Of a DNA stretch of 64,000 nucleotides, positions 7,906 through 17,300 are shown in pieces. The number at the start of each line of letters is the position of its first letter. The first letter of the stretch is position 1. The DNA lies in contig CAJUKX010000011.1 in assembly GCA_910586975.1 (NCBI GenBank), positions 1 through 64,000 on the forward strand, written 5' to 3'. The translations under genes and the position numbers were made by a program. The notes under the pieces are model-generated. The model was given only the letters and a program-made list of their open reading frames with translations. It was not told where the DNA came from and searched no databases. The DNA comes from an uncultured Muribaculaceae bacterium (lineage in GTDB: Bacteria; Bacteroidota; Bacteroidia; Bacteroidales; Muribaculaceae).

Positions 7906-9582
7906 ATGGCAATTAATCATCATACTGATAAAAACGAAACCATAATAACACTCGTTCAAAAATCCATCCGGAACAATTGGGAAGAGATGGCAATGACCGA
8001 TTTTCACGGAGTTGCGTTTCAATACCGCGATGTAGCACGCAAGATTGCCAAGCTGCATATTCTGTTTGAGAAAGCCGGCATAAAACCCGGCGACAAGATT
8101 GCTTTCTGCGGCAAAAACTGCTCTCAATGGGCCATAGCCTTCCTGGCAGCCCTTACATACGGAGCTGTTTCGGTACCCATCCTTCATGAATTCAAACCCG
8201 AAAACATACACCATCTGGTAAATCACTCCGAGGCTCGGCTGCTGTTTACCGACACCCATATCTGGGAGAACCTCGACCCCGATGCAATGCTCAAGGTTGA
8301 AGGCGTTCTGCTCATTTCAGACTATTCGCTGCTGCTGGGACGGTCTAAGGTTCTCACCGAGGCGCGCACAAAGCTTAACCTGCTTTTCGGGCAGCATTAT
8401 CCCGACCGCTTCACCGTTGAGAATGTGAATTACCACCAGCCGGCCAGCCCCGACGACCTTGCCGTAATAAACTACACCTCAGGCTCTACCGGATTCTCCA
8501 AAGGCGTGATGCTGTCGTACAAGAACTTGTGGAGCAACATCAGGTATGCCATCGACAACATTCCGTTCTTCAAGCCCGGCGACGGCACAATCTGCATGCT
8601 GCCGTTGGCCCACATGTTCGGACTCTCGATAGAGATGCTGTTTACATTCTGCTCGGGCTGCCATCTTTTCTTTCTCACCCGCACCCCGTCGCCGCGCGTG
8701 ATCATGGAAGCCTTTGCTACCGTAAAGCCCAAGCTCATCATCACCGTGCCGCTCGTTATAGAGAAAATCATCCGCACACGTGTGTTCCCCGAGCTCAACA
8801 AGCCGCTGATGAAGTTCCTGCTCCACGTGCCCGTTGTCGACGACAAGATTCTGGGCAAGGTAAGAGACAAACTTATGACTGTATTCGGCGGCAATCTCGT
8901 AGAACTTGTAGTTGGTGGCGCCCCGCTCAGCCCCGACGTAGAGGAATTCCTCACCCGTATCAAATTTCCATTCACCGTAGGCTACGGCATGACCGAGTGT
9001 GCACCGCTCATTTCGTATGTTTACTGGGACAACCGCCGCATAGGTTCGTGCGGAAAGATGGTTGACCGCATGCAGGCCCGTATAGAATCGCCCGACCCCA
9101 CCACCACTCCCGGCGTACTGTGGGTAAAGGGCGACAACGTGATGAAAGGATATTACAAAAATGATGAGGCAACCGAATCTGCCTTCCGCGACGGATGGAT
9201 GAGCACCGGCGACATCTGCCAGATGGACGCCGACGGATATCTGTACATACGCGGACGCGACAAGACCATGATTCTGGGTCCCAGCGGTCAGAATATCTAC
9301 CCTGAGGAAATAGAGCAGAAAATCAACAATCTGCCATTTGTCACCGAAAGCCTTGTGGTAGAACAGGGCGGCAAGCTCACAGCCTTGGTTTACCCCAATT
9401 TTGAAGAAGCCGACCGCGAAGGTCTCACCCCGCCCCAGGTGGAGCAGAGAATATCGCAAGAGGTAAAGGAGCTGAACCCGCAGTTGCCGGCATACAGCCA
9501 GATTTCTTCAGTAAAGATACATCAGGAAGAATTCGCCAAGACCCCCAAGCACTCCATCAAGCGCTACCTCTATCAGCATTGA
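7906..9582 (+). CDS. AMP-binding acyl-CoA synthetase (long-chain fatty acid-CoA ligase type)
   Basis: Adenylate-forming enzyme of 558 residues that should activate a carboxylic acid, probably a fatty acid, as an acyl-AMP and transfer it to CoA. The P-loop-like motif YTSGSTGFSKG is at 190-200, GYGMTECAPL near 360, and the hinge region with STGD, RGRDK and GPSGQNIYPEEIE at about 420-465. The C-terminus ends KTPKHSIKRYLYQH. Aligned on the usual PKxxxGKIxR motif, the catalytic lysine position appears to be Ser550, with Lys552 two residues on; this may be a register shift. It is monocistronic, with its own -7 box and a strong hairpin downstream. An acyl-ACP synthetase is an alternative. Confidence 0.88.
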   Translation: MAINHHTDKNETIITLVQKSIRNNWEEMAMTDFHGVAFQYRDVARKIAKLHILFEKAGIKPGDKIAFCGKNCSQWAIAFLAALTYGAVSVPILHEFKPENIHHLVNHSEARLLFTDTHIWENLDPDAMLKVEGVLLISDYSLLLGRSKVLTEARTKLNLLFGQHYPDRFTVENVNYHQPASPDDLAVINYTSGSTGFSKGVMLSYKNLWSNIRYAIDNIPFFKPGDGTICMLPLAHMFGLSIEMLFTFCSGCHLFFLTRTPSPRVIMEAFATVKPKLIITVPLVIEKIIRTRVFPELNKPLMKFLLHVPVVDDKILGKVRDKLMTVFGGNLVELVVGGAPLSPDVEEFLTRIKFPFTVGYGMTECAPLISYVYWDNRRIGSCGKMVDRMQARIESPDPTTTPGVLWVKGDNVMKGYYKNDEATESAFRDGWMSTGDICQMDADGYLYIRGRDKTMILGPSGQNIYPEEIEQKINNLPFVTESLVVEQGGKLTALVYPNFEEADREGLTPPQVEQRISQEVKELNPQLPAYSQISSVKIHQEEFAKTPKHSIKRYLYQH

Positions 9583-9645
9583 TAAGATATTCAATTTTCA
9601 ATGTAAAGATATACAACACCCTCGTTCCCGGAATATGGCATAATC

Positions 9646-9695
9646 TAACCATTATCAAAATGGAAGTTGCAAAACTCCCATTTTGATAATGGTTA
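9646..9695. terminator. Large hairpin capped by a GCAA loop
   Basis: TAACCATTATCAAAATGG (9646-9663) pairs perfectly with its complement at 9678-9695. Inside, AGTT and AACT pair around the loop GCAA, a GNRA tetraloop. It lies 63 bases beyond the acyl-CoA ligase stop and probably ends that transcript; being symmetric it could act both ways. Confidence 0.65.
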
Positions 9696-9907
9696 CTAAT
9701 AGATGGCGATTAGGGGTTTAAAATTCTTAATGAATTATATTCTTCACACTTCAAGGCAAGGTACGTTTTCTCGTATGGAAAACGAAAATAACTCAATATA
9801 ATAATGCAACGCTTGTGGAAGGAAACAGCATCCTCAACAGCGCATACAATACTCTTATTCCCAAATTCACCTCGGAGGATTTTGGCTTTATCGTCATTAT
9901 TTGATCT

Positions 9908-9959
9908 AAACATTTTGGCGTTTACGTCATTTTCTAATTAAAACATTTTGGCGTTTACG
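9908..9959 (+). repeat. Two direct repeats overlapping the ATPase promoter
   Basis: AAACATTTTGGCGTTTACG occurs at 9908-9926 and again at 9941-9959, exactly 33 bp apart, about three helical turns. Each copy contains the near-palindrome TTGGCGTTTACGCCAA or part of it. The second copy contains the -33 box of the ATPase promoter, so these look like operator sites. The rest of the gene-free stretch 9583-10006 holds the hairpin at 9646 and a doubtful 67-codon minus-strand frame, and nothing else I can support. Confidence 0.6.
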
Positions 9960-9977
9960 CCAAAACTACTATCTTTG
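9947..9977 (+). promoter_or_regulatory. Promoter of the first DUF4143 ATPase
   Basis: -33 TTTG at 9947-9950, a 19-nt spacer and -7 TATCTTTG at 9970-9977, 29 bases before the ATG at 10007. This is an exact match to the Bacteroidetes consensus, with the -33 box inside a direct repeat. Confidence 0.75.
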
Positions 9978-10006
9978 CGCTTTAAATCAAATAACTATCA
10001 TCTGTC

Positions 10007-11362
10007 ATGACAAAACGTGTTTTCAAAAGGAAGATCTACGACAAGATTCTCGAATGGAAAGATTGGTCGAAAGGTCGGTATGCTTTACTTATCGAGGGTG
10101 CAAGGCGAATAGGTAAATCCACTATCGTGGAGGAATTTGCTCAAAATGAATATGATGACTATCTCCTGATTGATTTCTCTAATGTGAGCAAAGATGTTTT
10201 TGACTTGTTTGACGACATTAGCGACCTCAACCGGTTTTTCCTTAGGTTACAGACCTTCTTTGGAAAGACTCTGCCTGTAAAGAGATCGGTAATAATATTT
10301 GACGAGGTGCAATTTTGCCCCAAGGCACGTCAGGCCATCAAACACTTGGTTAAAGATGGTCGATTCGATTATATTGAGACCGGGTCACTAATATCAATCA
10401 AGAAGAATGTCAAGGATATTCTGATTCCGAGCGAGGAACATGCCATCAATATGTTTCCGTTGGATTTCGAGGAGTTCCTATGGGCTATCGGTCAGAAAGT
10501 GAAATTCGATTTTATCCGTTACTCGTATGAGAACATGGAGCCTATGGGCGATGCCATGAATCGAAAGATAATGGAAGATTTTCGTCTTTACATGCTTGTG
10601 GGAGGTATGCCGCAGGCTGTGAACGCCTATCTCAACAACCCCTCCGATTTTTCTGAAGTGGACAAGGTCAAAAGGGAGATACTGCATCTATATGATGCAG
10701 ATTTCAGGAAGCTTGACACCACGGGGCGTGCTGCAACTATCTTCAATTTCATTCCGGCTGAATTGTCGCGCAACACTATGCGTTACAAGGTCGGGAGTGT
10801 TATCAATGGCGCTCGACCCGATAGGCTCGGCGAACTTTTCGCAGACATTGTAGACTCACGTACGGTGAATATGGCCTATCTTGCCAGTAATCCAAGCGCA
10901 GGGTTGGCAATGCACGCTAATCATGACTACTTCAAGATGTTCACCTGTGACACCGGACTATTCGTCACACTTGCATTCCGTGATAAAGATTTTACTGAGA
11001 ACATAATCTACCGAAAGCTCCTTTTAGATAAGCTTCCCTCTGATTTAGGATATGTATATGAGAATGTTGTAGCACAATTGCTTGCAAGTGCCGGGCATTC
11101 ATTATACTATTATGCATTTACGGAGCGACAGGAGGGCGTCACCAAACCCCGAACATACGAAATTGATTTTCTTATCAATCAAGGAGACAAGATATGTCCT
11201 ATCGAGGTAAAATCTTCAAGTTATAAGTCACATAAATCTCTTGATGAGTTTACGAAAAAATACTCATCAAGGATTGGCAAACGCTATCTTCTTTATACTA
11301 AAGATATCGGTAAGGATACTGATATAATATGCCTGCCTGTGTACATGACAGGGTTACTATAG
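10007..11362 (+). CDS. AAA-family ATPase with DUF4143 C-terminal domain
   Basis: A 451-residue predicted P-loop ATPase. Walker A is GARRIGKST at 31-39 and Walker B is VIIFDE at 95-100. The C-terminal DUF4143 part contains EIDFLINQGD followed by PIEVKSS (about 385-405), the D...ExK arrangement of PD-(D/E)xK nuclease-like folds. These proteins are scattered and often multi-copy in Bacteroidetes, and their function is not established; roles in DNA binding or defence have been proposed. Codons look more AT-rich than in the neighbours, consistent with horizontal gain. It has its own operator-like promoter and ends 36 bp from the convergent sprA stop. A second, divergent member is at 30967-32259. 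Confidence 0.85.
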   Translation: MTKRVFKRKIYDKILEWKDWSKGRYALLIEGARRIGKSTIVEEFAQNEYDDYLLIDFSNVSKDVFDLFDDISDLNRFFLRLQTFFGKTLPVKRSVIIFDEVQFCPKARQAIKHLVKDGRFDYIETGSLISIKKNVKDILIPSEEHAINMFPLDFEEFLWAIGQKVKFDFIRYSYENMEPMGDAMNRKIMEDFRLYMLVGGMPQAVNAYLNNPSDFSEVDKVKREILHLYDADFRKLDTTGRAATIFNFIPAELSRNTMRYKVGSVINGARPDRLGELFADIVDSRTVNMAYLASNPSAGLAMHANHDYFKMFTCDTGLFVTLAFRDKDFTENIIYRKLLLDKLPSDLGYVYENVVAQLLASAGHSLYYYAFTERQEGVTKPRTYEIDFLINQGDKICPIEVKSSSYKSHKSLDEFTKKYSSRIGKRYLLYTKDIGKDTDIICLPVYMTGLL

Positions 11363-11398
11363 ATGGAGGAATCCTCAACTTTAAGAAAATTTTGTGCC

Positions 11399-14300
11399 TT
11401 ATCTTGCCAGCGACAGGTTCATCGACAAGCCGTAGGATGTATTGGTTGTGGGATATGAGCTGGTGGTGACGATGGGGGTGTTGACCTGGTGGTCAAAGTA
11501 GGCCGAGAGGGTAACACGCTTTGACAGAATGTAAGATGCGGTGAAATTGATATTAAAACCGTTTGCACCGGAAGTAGGTTGGGTATATGCGCCCTCTATC
11601 TTGCGTATCAAGGCCTGTGTGCGGTTGATGCCTACCTCGGCGTTGAGGGTGAGGTCGTTTGAAATACCTTGCTGCGACCCACGCATCTTAAGCACGGTGT
11701 TGAAGCCCACAATCTTGTAGCCCATGCCGAATTTGATGCCACGGGTGCTTGCCTCCACCACCTGCGCCGCCGACGAGTTGAGCGTGAGAGTGCGCTGGTC
11801 GCGGTATTCTGCATTGAATTGCAATTCATTCTTGAGGGTGAAGTTAACACCGATCAGAGGTGCGAAACGCTCGGTGAGGGTAACCGATGAGATATTGAAC
11901 GGCGACGAAGGCACAGGGTTGCCCGAGAGCTCGTCGAGGGTAAATCCGCGGTCGCCGTCTACGGCAATCCAGTTGAGGTACGATGAGTATGAACCTACCG
12001 AATATGTGCACTGGTAGGCATGGCTCAGGGTGAAAGTCTTGAAGATATTGCGCATGTTGCCCAGATTGAGCAGACCGTCATATGTCACACGCCAGTTGGG
12101 CAGCACGGCCGAGAACGAGGGGAAGGGGGTGAGCCACTGCTTGCCGGGATTCTTACCCGTATATGCTGCCACAAAGGCCGGGATAAGCACATCTCCCGAA
12201 GTCTCGCTCACAGTACCCACCTCGGGGTCGAAAGTCATACCGGCCTGCGGACGGTCGGCCATAAATCCGGTGGTAGGATATTTGGTGCCGGCATACTGAG
12301 CCTCGACTCTACGGCGCACCTCCGGAATGTTGCTGATAAACTTGTTGAAAGCACCGTTGGCATAGCCGTTGTCGGCGCTGCCCGAACCAAATGCCGAAGC
12401 GATGGCACACGAGGTCATGGTGAACGAGCCTGAATACGATGTGGGCATGCCGTCATACATGAACTGTGTTGACGACGAGCGGTTGTCGGTGCGGTTGAAT
12501 GTCAGCTGCACCTTAAGGCCCTTGGCTATCTCAAGATTAGCTTCGATATTAAGCTCGCGGGTGCGCGAGAATATGGCAGGCGAAGTCTGTCCGTCGTCGG
12601 TTATAAGCCAACCGCGGTCAAGGGCTTTCTGCATGAATCCCTCGCCCTCAAATCCGAATGCGAATCCCAGTCCGGGTGCCATAGGTCCGTAGCTCAGACT
12701 CTGGCCGAACACATTGCCGATTGAAGGAGCGTACAGAGGCAGATTGAGCGTGCGGGTATTGCGGTAACGAACCGACACCGAGCGCGGTGATGCCGCCAGA
12801 CGCAGCGAGTACTGCCCTATCTCGGTCCATATATTCTTTTTCTGATCAAGATTCTCAACAATTGTAAATTTGAGCGTTTTATCGCCTTTGGTAAGGATTT
12901 CCACCGAATTTATATCCACCACTTTGCTCTGTATGGGGACACTGACATTGTTCTTGTCGGTAGCCGTAATCTTCACCTTCTTGTTGCGGAGATTATGCTT
13001 GATTATAAGCTGTGTTGAATCGGTGGGCAGCTTGTATGAGCGCTCGAATTTCTTGGGTTTGCGGTTTTGCTGCGCAGCGGTGCGGCGGGTGTTGGCAAAA
13101 CGCTTGGTAACCTCTTTGAGCATAGGAATCTTATTATAGAAACTTTCAAAATTGATGCGTCCGTCCATATTCCAGGCCGACTGGTTGGCGATGCTGTTAC
13201 CCATCTGCACCCCGTCAATCGTGGCACCGCGATCCCAGCGGTAGGTAGCGTTATAGGTTACATTGCCGGTGAGGAAATCGAGCACGGGAATACGCGAGAA
13301 CGGAGCCTTGTACTGGCCGGTGAACGACTGGTTGTAGCTCCAGGGAGTACCCATCGACAGGATTGACTGCCACACGGTATCTTTCCATTCCTTGTATTTG
13401 TCGGGGAACAGACGCTTGTTCACTGCACCCATGGTTTCTTCAATCCTGGCCGATGTATTTGAGTTGAACGACAGGTTGAGGCTCTTGGTCACATTCCATG
13501 TAAGCGACAGCTGGCGATCCCAAAGGAAATTCTTCGACACCGACACGGGCAGCTGGAACATAACGTCCACCTCAGAACGCACCTGCTGCTCGTAATAATA
13601 TCGGCTCATGTTGGTGAGGAACGATATGCTGTTGGGCAGCCACTGCAGCTCCCAGTCCTTGATGAAGCGCAGGTTCTTGTTCTTTGATTTTATGAATTTG
13701 AACGGTTTGAAGGGCTTGATGTACGGGCTGTAGTTATAGGCCAGCGAGCCGCGGTAGTCGTTGGTGTTCTCGTACTCGGTGGTGGGGTTGGTCTTGCTTT
13801 GTTTGGTGAATGAGAAATTCACGGTAAAGTTGGCCGGATCCCAGGGCATGGGATTCTTGCTCCTTACATCAAACTTTAGCCCGGAAATCGAGAAGTTCTG
13901 TATGGTGGTGCGGTCTACGGCGTATGCGTTTATGGAGTCTTTTTCGGCCTGGGTCTCGCATATATCGAGGGCGTCTTTCATCTCCACATCCTGGTCGAGC
14001 GGATTATACTTGGGCGTGGTCTTTTCCTTGCTCATAGAGTAATATATCGGAGCCTTGAGCTTGGCACCGGCGGGGAAGAAACGGCCCAGATCGGCCTGCA
14101 CGGCCACATTGTACTGATGATAATCGTCAAGGCGTCGCTCATTAAGGCTCTGGTCAACGCCGCCAAATCCCGAGGTCTCTATATGGCCGCCCAGATTGAG
14201 TGTGGCTACATCCGACAGGTTGAGGGTGGCATTGGCCTTGGCTGCCCAACCGCCGCTCTCGTTGAAGTCAGTCACCTTGAGTTCGTTTACCCACACCACA

Positions 14301-17300
14301 CCGTTCTTGGCACGGGCCGACTTATTGCGCACACCTATCAGAAGCACCCTCACGTCGCTCAGCGAGGGATTACCGAGCACCGATATTGTGTTTCGGTCGT
14401 TGTCGGGGTCGCGGGCGGTGAATACGGAGCCGAAGCCCACCCCGGCCTGCTCATCGCGCTTGGCCGCGTTACGTGCCAGCTTGAGGTCGACAAGGCTCTG
14501 CAGGTTGAAGTCTATATAGTTGTTGGCCGGCCATACCTTGGCACGGTCTGAGGGATTGTCGTAGTAATATCCGTGAGGTGTCAGGGTCAGAGGAATCTCG
14601 TATTCGTAATAATTGTTCTTGACATCGGTACCCATTCGCACAAACAGCGACAGGTCGCCCGACTTCAGCTCTGTGAGGTCGCCGATAAGGCTCTCGGCAT
14701 GCACCCACATCTGCATCCTCTTGTAGTTGCGCAGGTCGTGCTGGGTATTGCGGTACACGGCACGGGCATCGCCGGGGTCGAGTCCGGTTACTTTGAGCGA
14801 CATCGACTGCTCATTTAGCTGTACTATCTGGCTTTGGCCCGAGTCGGCTATACGTGTCACACCCGGTGGCAGCACATAGTTTACGGGTTCGCGTCCGGCA
14901 TTTTCCTCGATGTTTACCACCGATATGTCGAGCTGACCCTCGGCCGGAACCTCACCGCGGGTATTTAGATTGAATTTATACGGACGCCACTCACCGCGCA
15001 CCAGCTCGAATGTAGCGAAACGCAGGTGTGTGGTCTTCTTGAAGCCGGTGAGGAACATGCGGGCGAAGCGTATGGTGGAGAAGTCTTTTATGGAACCTAC
15101 GATACGTTCGTAATCATTCAATGGAATCTTGAACTGATACCATTCTACGGTGAGGTCAGAGTCGTTGCGGGTATGTTGCACGCTCACCTGCTTGTCGGTG
15201 ATATAGTTTTTACCCACCACAAGGTCTTCGGGGCGAATCGAAATCTTATACTGGAAATATCGCTCGTATTCGTTGAGTGTATTGTCCTGGTTTATGTCTT
15301 CCACATCGGGAGTGGCACGCGAGGTCTGATACAGAGGGTCATCGGCCTCGTCGGGCGAGAGCGAGTTGCCTTCCACACCGTTGTAGCGCTTGTAGCGGGC
15401 AAGGATGCCAAGGCGTTCCTCGTCGTAGTCATATCCGCGGTAGAAGTGATAGTTATCGCCCGCAGGGTCATTGAGCGGAGAGAATTTGTCGGCTTCCATT
15501 TTGGCCAGAGCCTCGCCGCTGAGCTTGCCCCTGAGCTTGTCGAGATACTGCGAGTACGACGGGAAACGATACTCGTCGGCATTGGGCAGACCGTCCAGAC
15601 CCACGTCTTGTGCAAGACGCGCGTTGGTGGCATTGTCGAATGAGTATGTGAGCGAGTTCTGCGAGCTTACACGTCCCCAAACCGTCTCTTGGAGATACTG
15701 GTCATTGCCGTCGACCGGTATACCGTTTTCGTAACTTTTGAGGCCGTCCTTGAGTATGTCCTCTGAGAGTTCGCCGAAATTCAGATAGAGGTCGCCGCCC
15801 TCGTAGTTGGGATTGTTGGGGTCGAGGAAGGGATTGAGCAGCCAGAACTGCACGTATTCGATGTTTGACTGTTCGAAGTTGGTATTATCCATCTTGCGCA
15901 TGATACCTCCCCAGCGCTTTTCAGGCGTGAGCAGGTTGCCGTCAGAGTCTATACCGTCGGCATCGAGGTTATAGGGTCCGCGCTCGGTGGGATAGAACGA
16001 AAGGTTGAGGGTCTGTATATAGTTGCTTTCACCGTATTTCAGGTCGCGGCCGGGGAAAATTTCGGCAGAAGTGACTTCGCGCACGTATGGATTTGAGAGC
16101 TGGTCGAGGTCGCTTTTGATGTAGCCCGGGGCAAGCGATGAATTTCGCGAAGTGAACATACGGTCGATATAGTACCAGTTGAGCAGGGCGCGGTTTTTGC
16201 CATAGTCCACATTGTTGCTCAAAGCGGCCTCGGGGAAAAGCGCATCCTTGGAGCCGTCGTACGGCGTGGATGCCAGGAACCATGCGTAGGGCGAGCGCAA
16301 GTCTATGCCGGTCTGTGTGGATTCAAAGTCGTCTACATAACTCGAACCTTTGTTTGAACCGCTCTTCTGCTGATGTGGCAGCAGCTTGGCGTATTCTGCA
16401 GTAAGGCTCAGGTGCGAGGGCTGTGTGGCCGTGACGGTCGGTATCTTGTTGAGCAGATTGGTGAGCCACATGAAGTCTTTGTTATAGCTCAGATTGAAGC
16501 CCAGCATGGTGTTGTTGACTATTTCATCGCCTATATTCACCTTCTCGGTCAAGGATTTCTCTGAGAAATGCAGTACCGTGGCTCCAAGGTTGAAGTCTTT
16601 GTTGAATTGATATTGCATATCGAGGCCGAGCAGACTCTTGCGTTGCATGGAGAACAGCGACTGGTTTTCGAGCGTCACCGACACACTCTGGCCCGAGTCG
16701 ATGATAGACTGGTTGGTAATGGTGACTATACCCATGGCATAGTCCACGGTATAGTCTGAGTTTTCGGTGAGCTGTACGCCGCCGGCCATCACTATGACCG
16801 ATCCGCGAGGCACGTTCATGGCGTTAAGGCGTATCTGTGAGCCGGCCGACGCCTGGTATTCACCTGTGAGTATGAACTTGTTCTTGTCGGCAAACTGACG
16901 CGCCACCGTGAGTGTGGAGTCGTACAGTTCCTCGTACACGTAGTTATCGGCCAGCACGTCATTGTTGATTTTGGCGCGCAAGTGCTTGCCGAAGGGTTCC
17001 ACAACGGGGAATATCACCTTTCCCTGTGCCGGCAGTATGGTGTAGCCGTCGATGAAGTCGAAGAAGCCGTCGGGATTGCTCTCCTGATTGGAGTCGATGC
17101 GGTCGAGGTTCATCACCTGCAGCAGCGACTGGTTGTTCAGCCCCGGCACGGGCAGGTAGTTGATCTGTGTGCCGGTGGTGTCGCTCAGATACTTGATATT
17201 GAGTTTGAAATTGCTTTTCTGAATCTGATATCCGCCCAGAGGATAGACGTTTTTCATCATGAGGTCCCACATAGGCTCGGAGGTCGACGCCGTGGTTGAT

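Noticed and set aside
8479..9459. 326-codon frame antisense to the acyl-CoA ligase
   Set aside because: It lies wholly within a well-supported gene on the other strand and shows no family motif or start signal.
9710..9913. 67-codon minus-strand frame beginning MFRSNNDDKAKI
   Set aside because: It starts within a direct repeat, has no promoter box or family similarity, and runs into the terminator region. It could be a decayed gene but I cannot support it.
10007..11362. DUF4143 ATPase as a transposition or phage protein
   Set aside because: There are no terminal repeats, target duplications or neighbouring mobile genes; only base composition hints at transfer.
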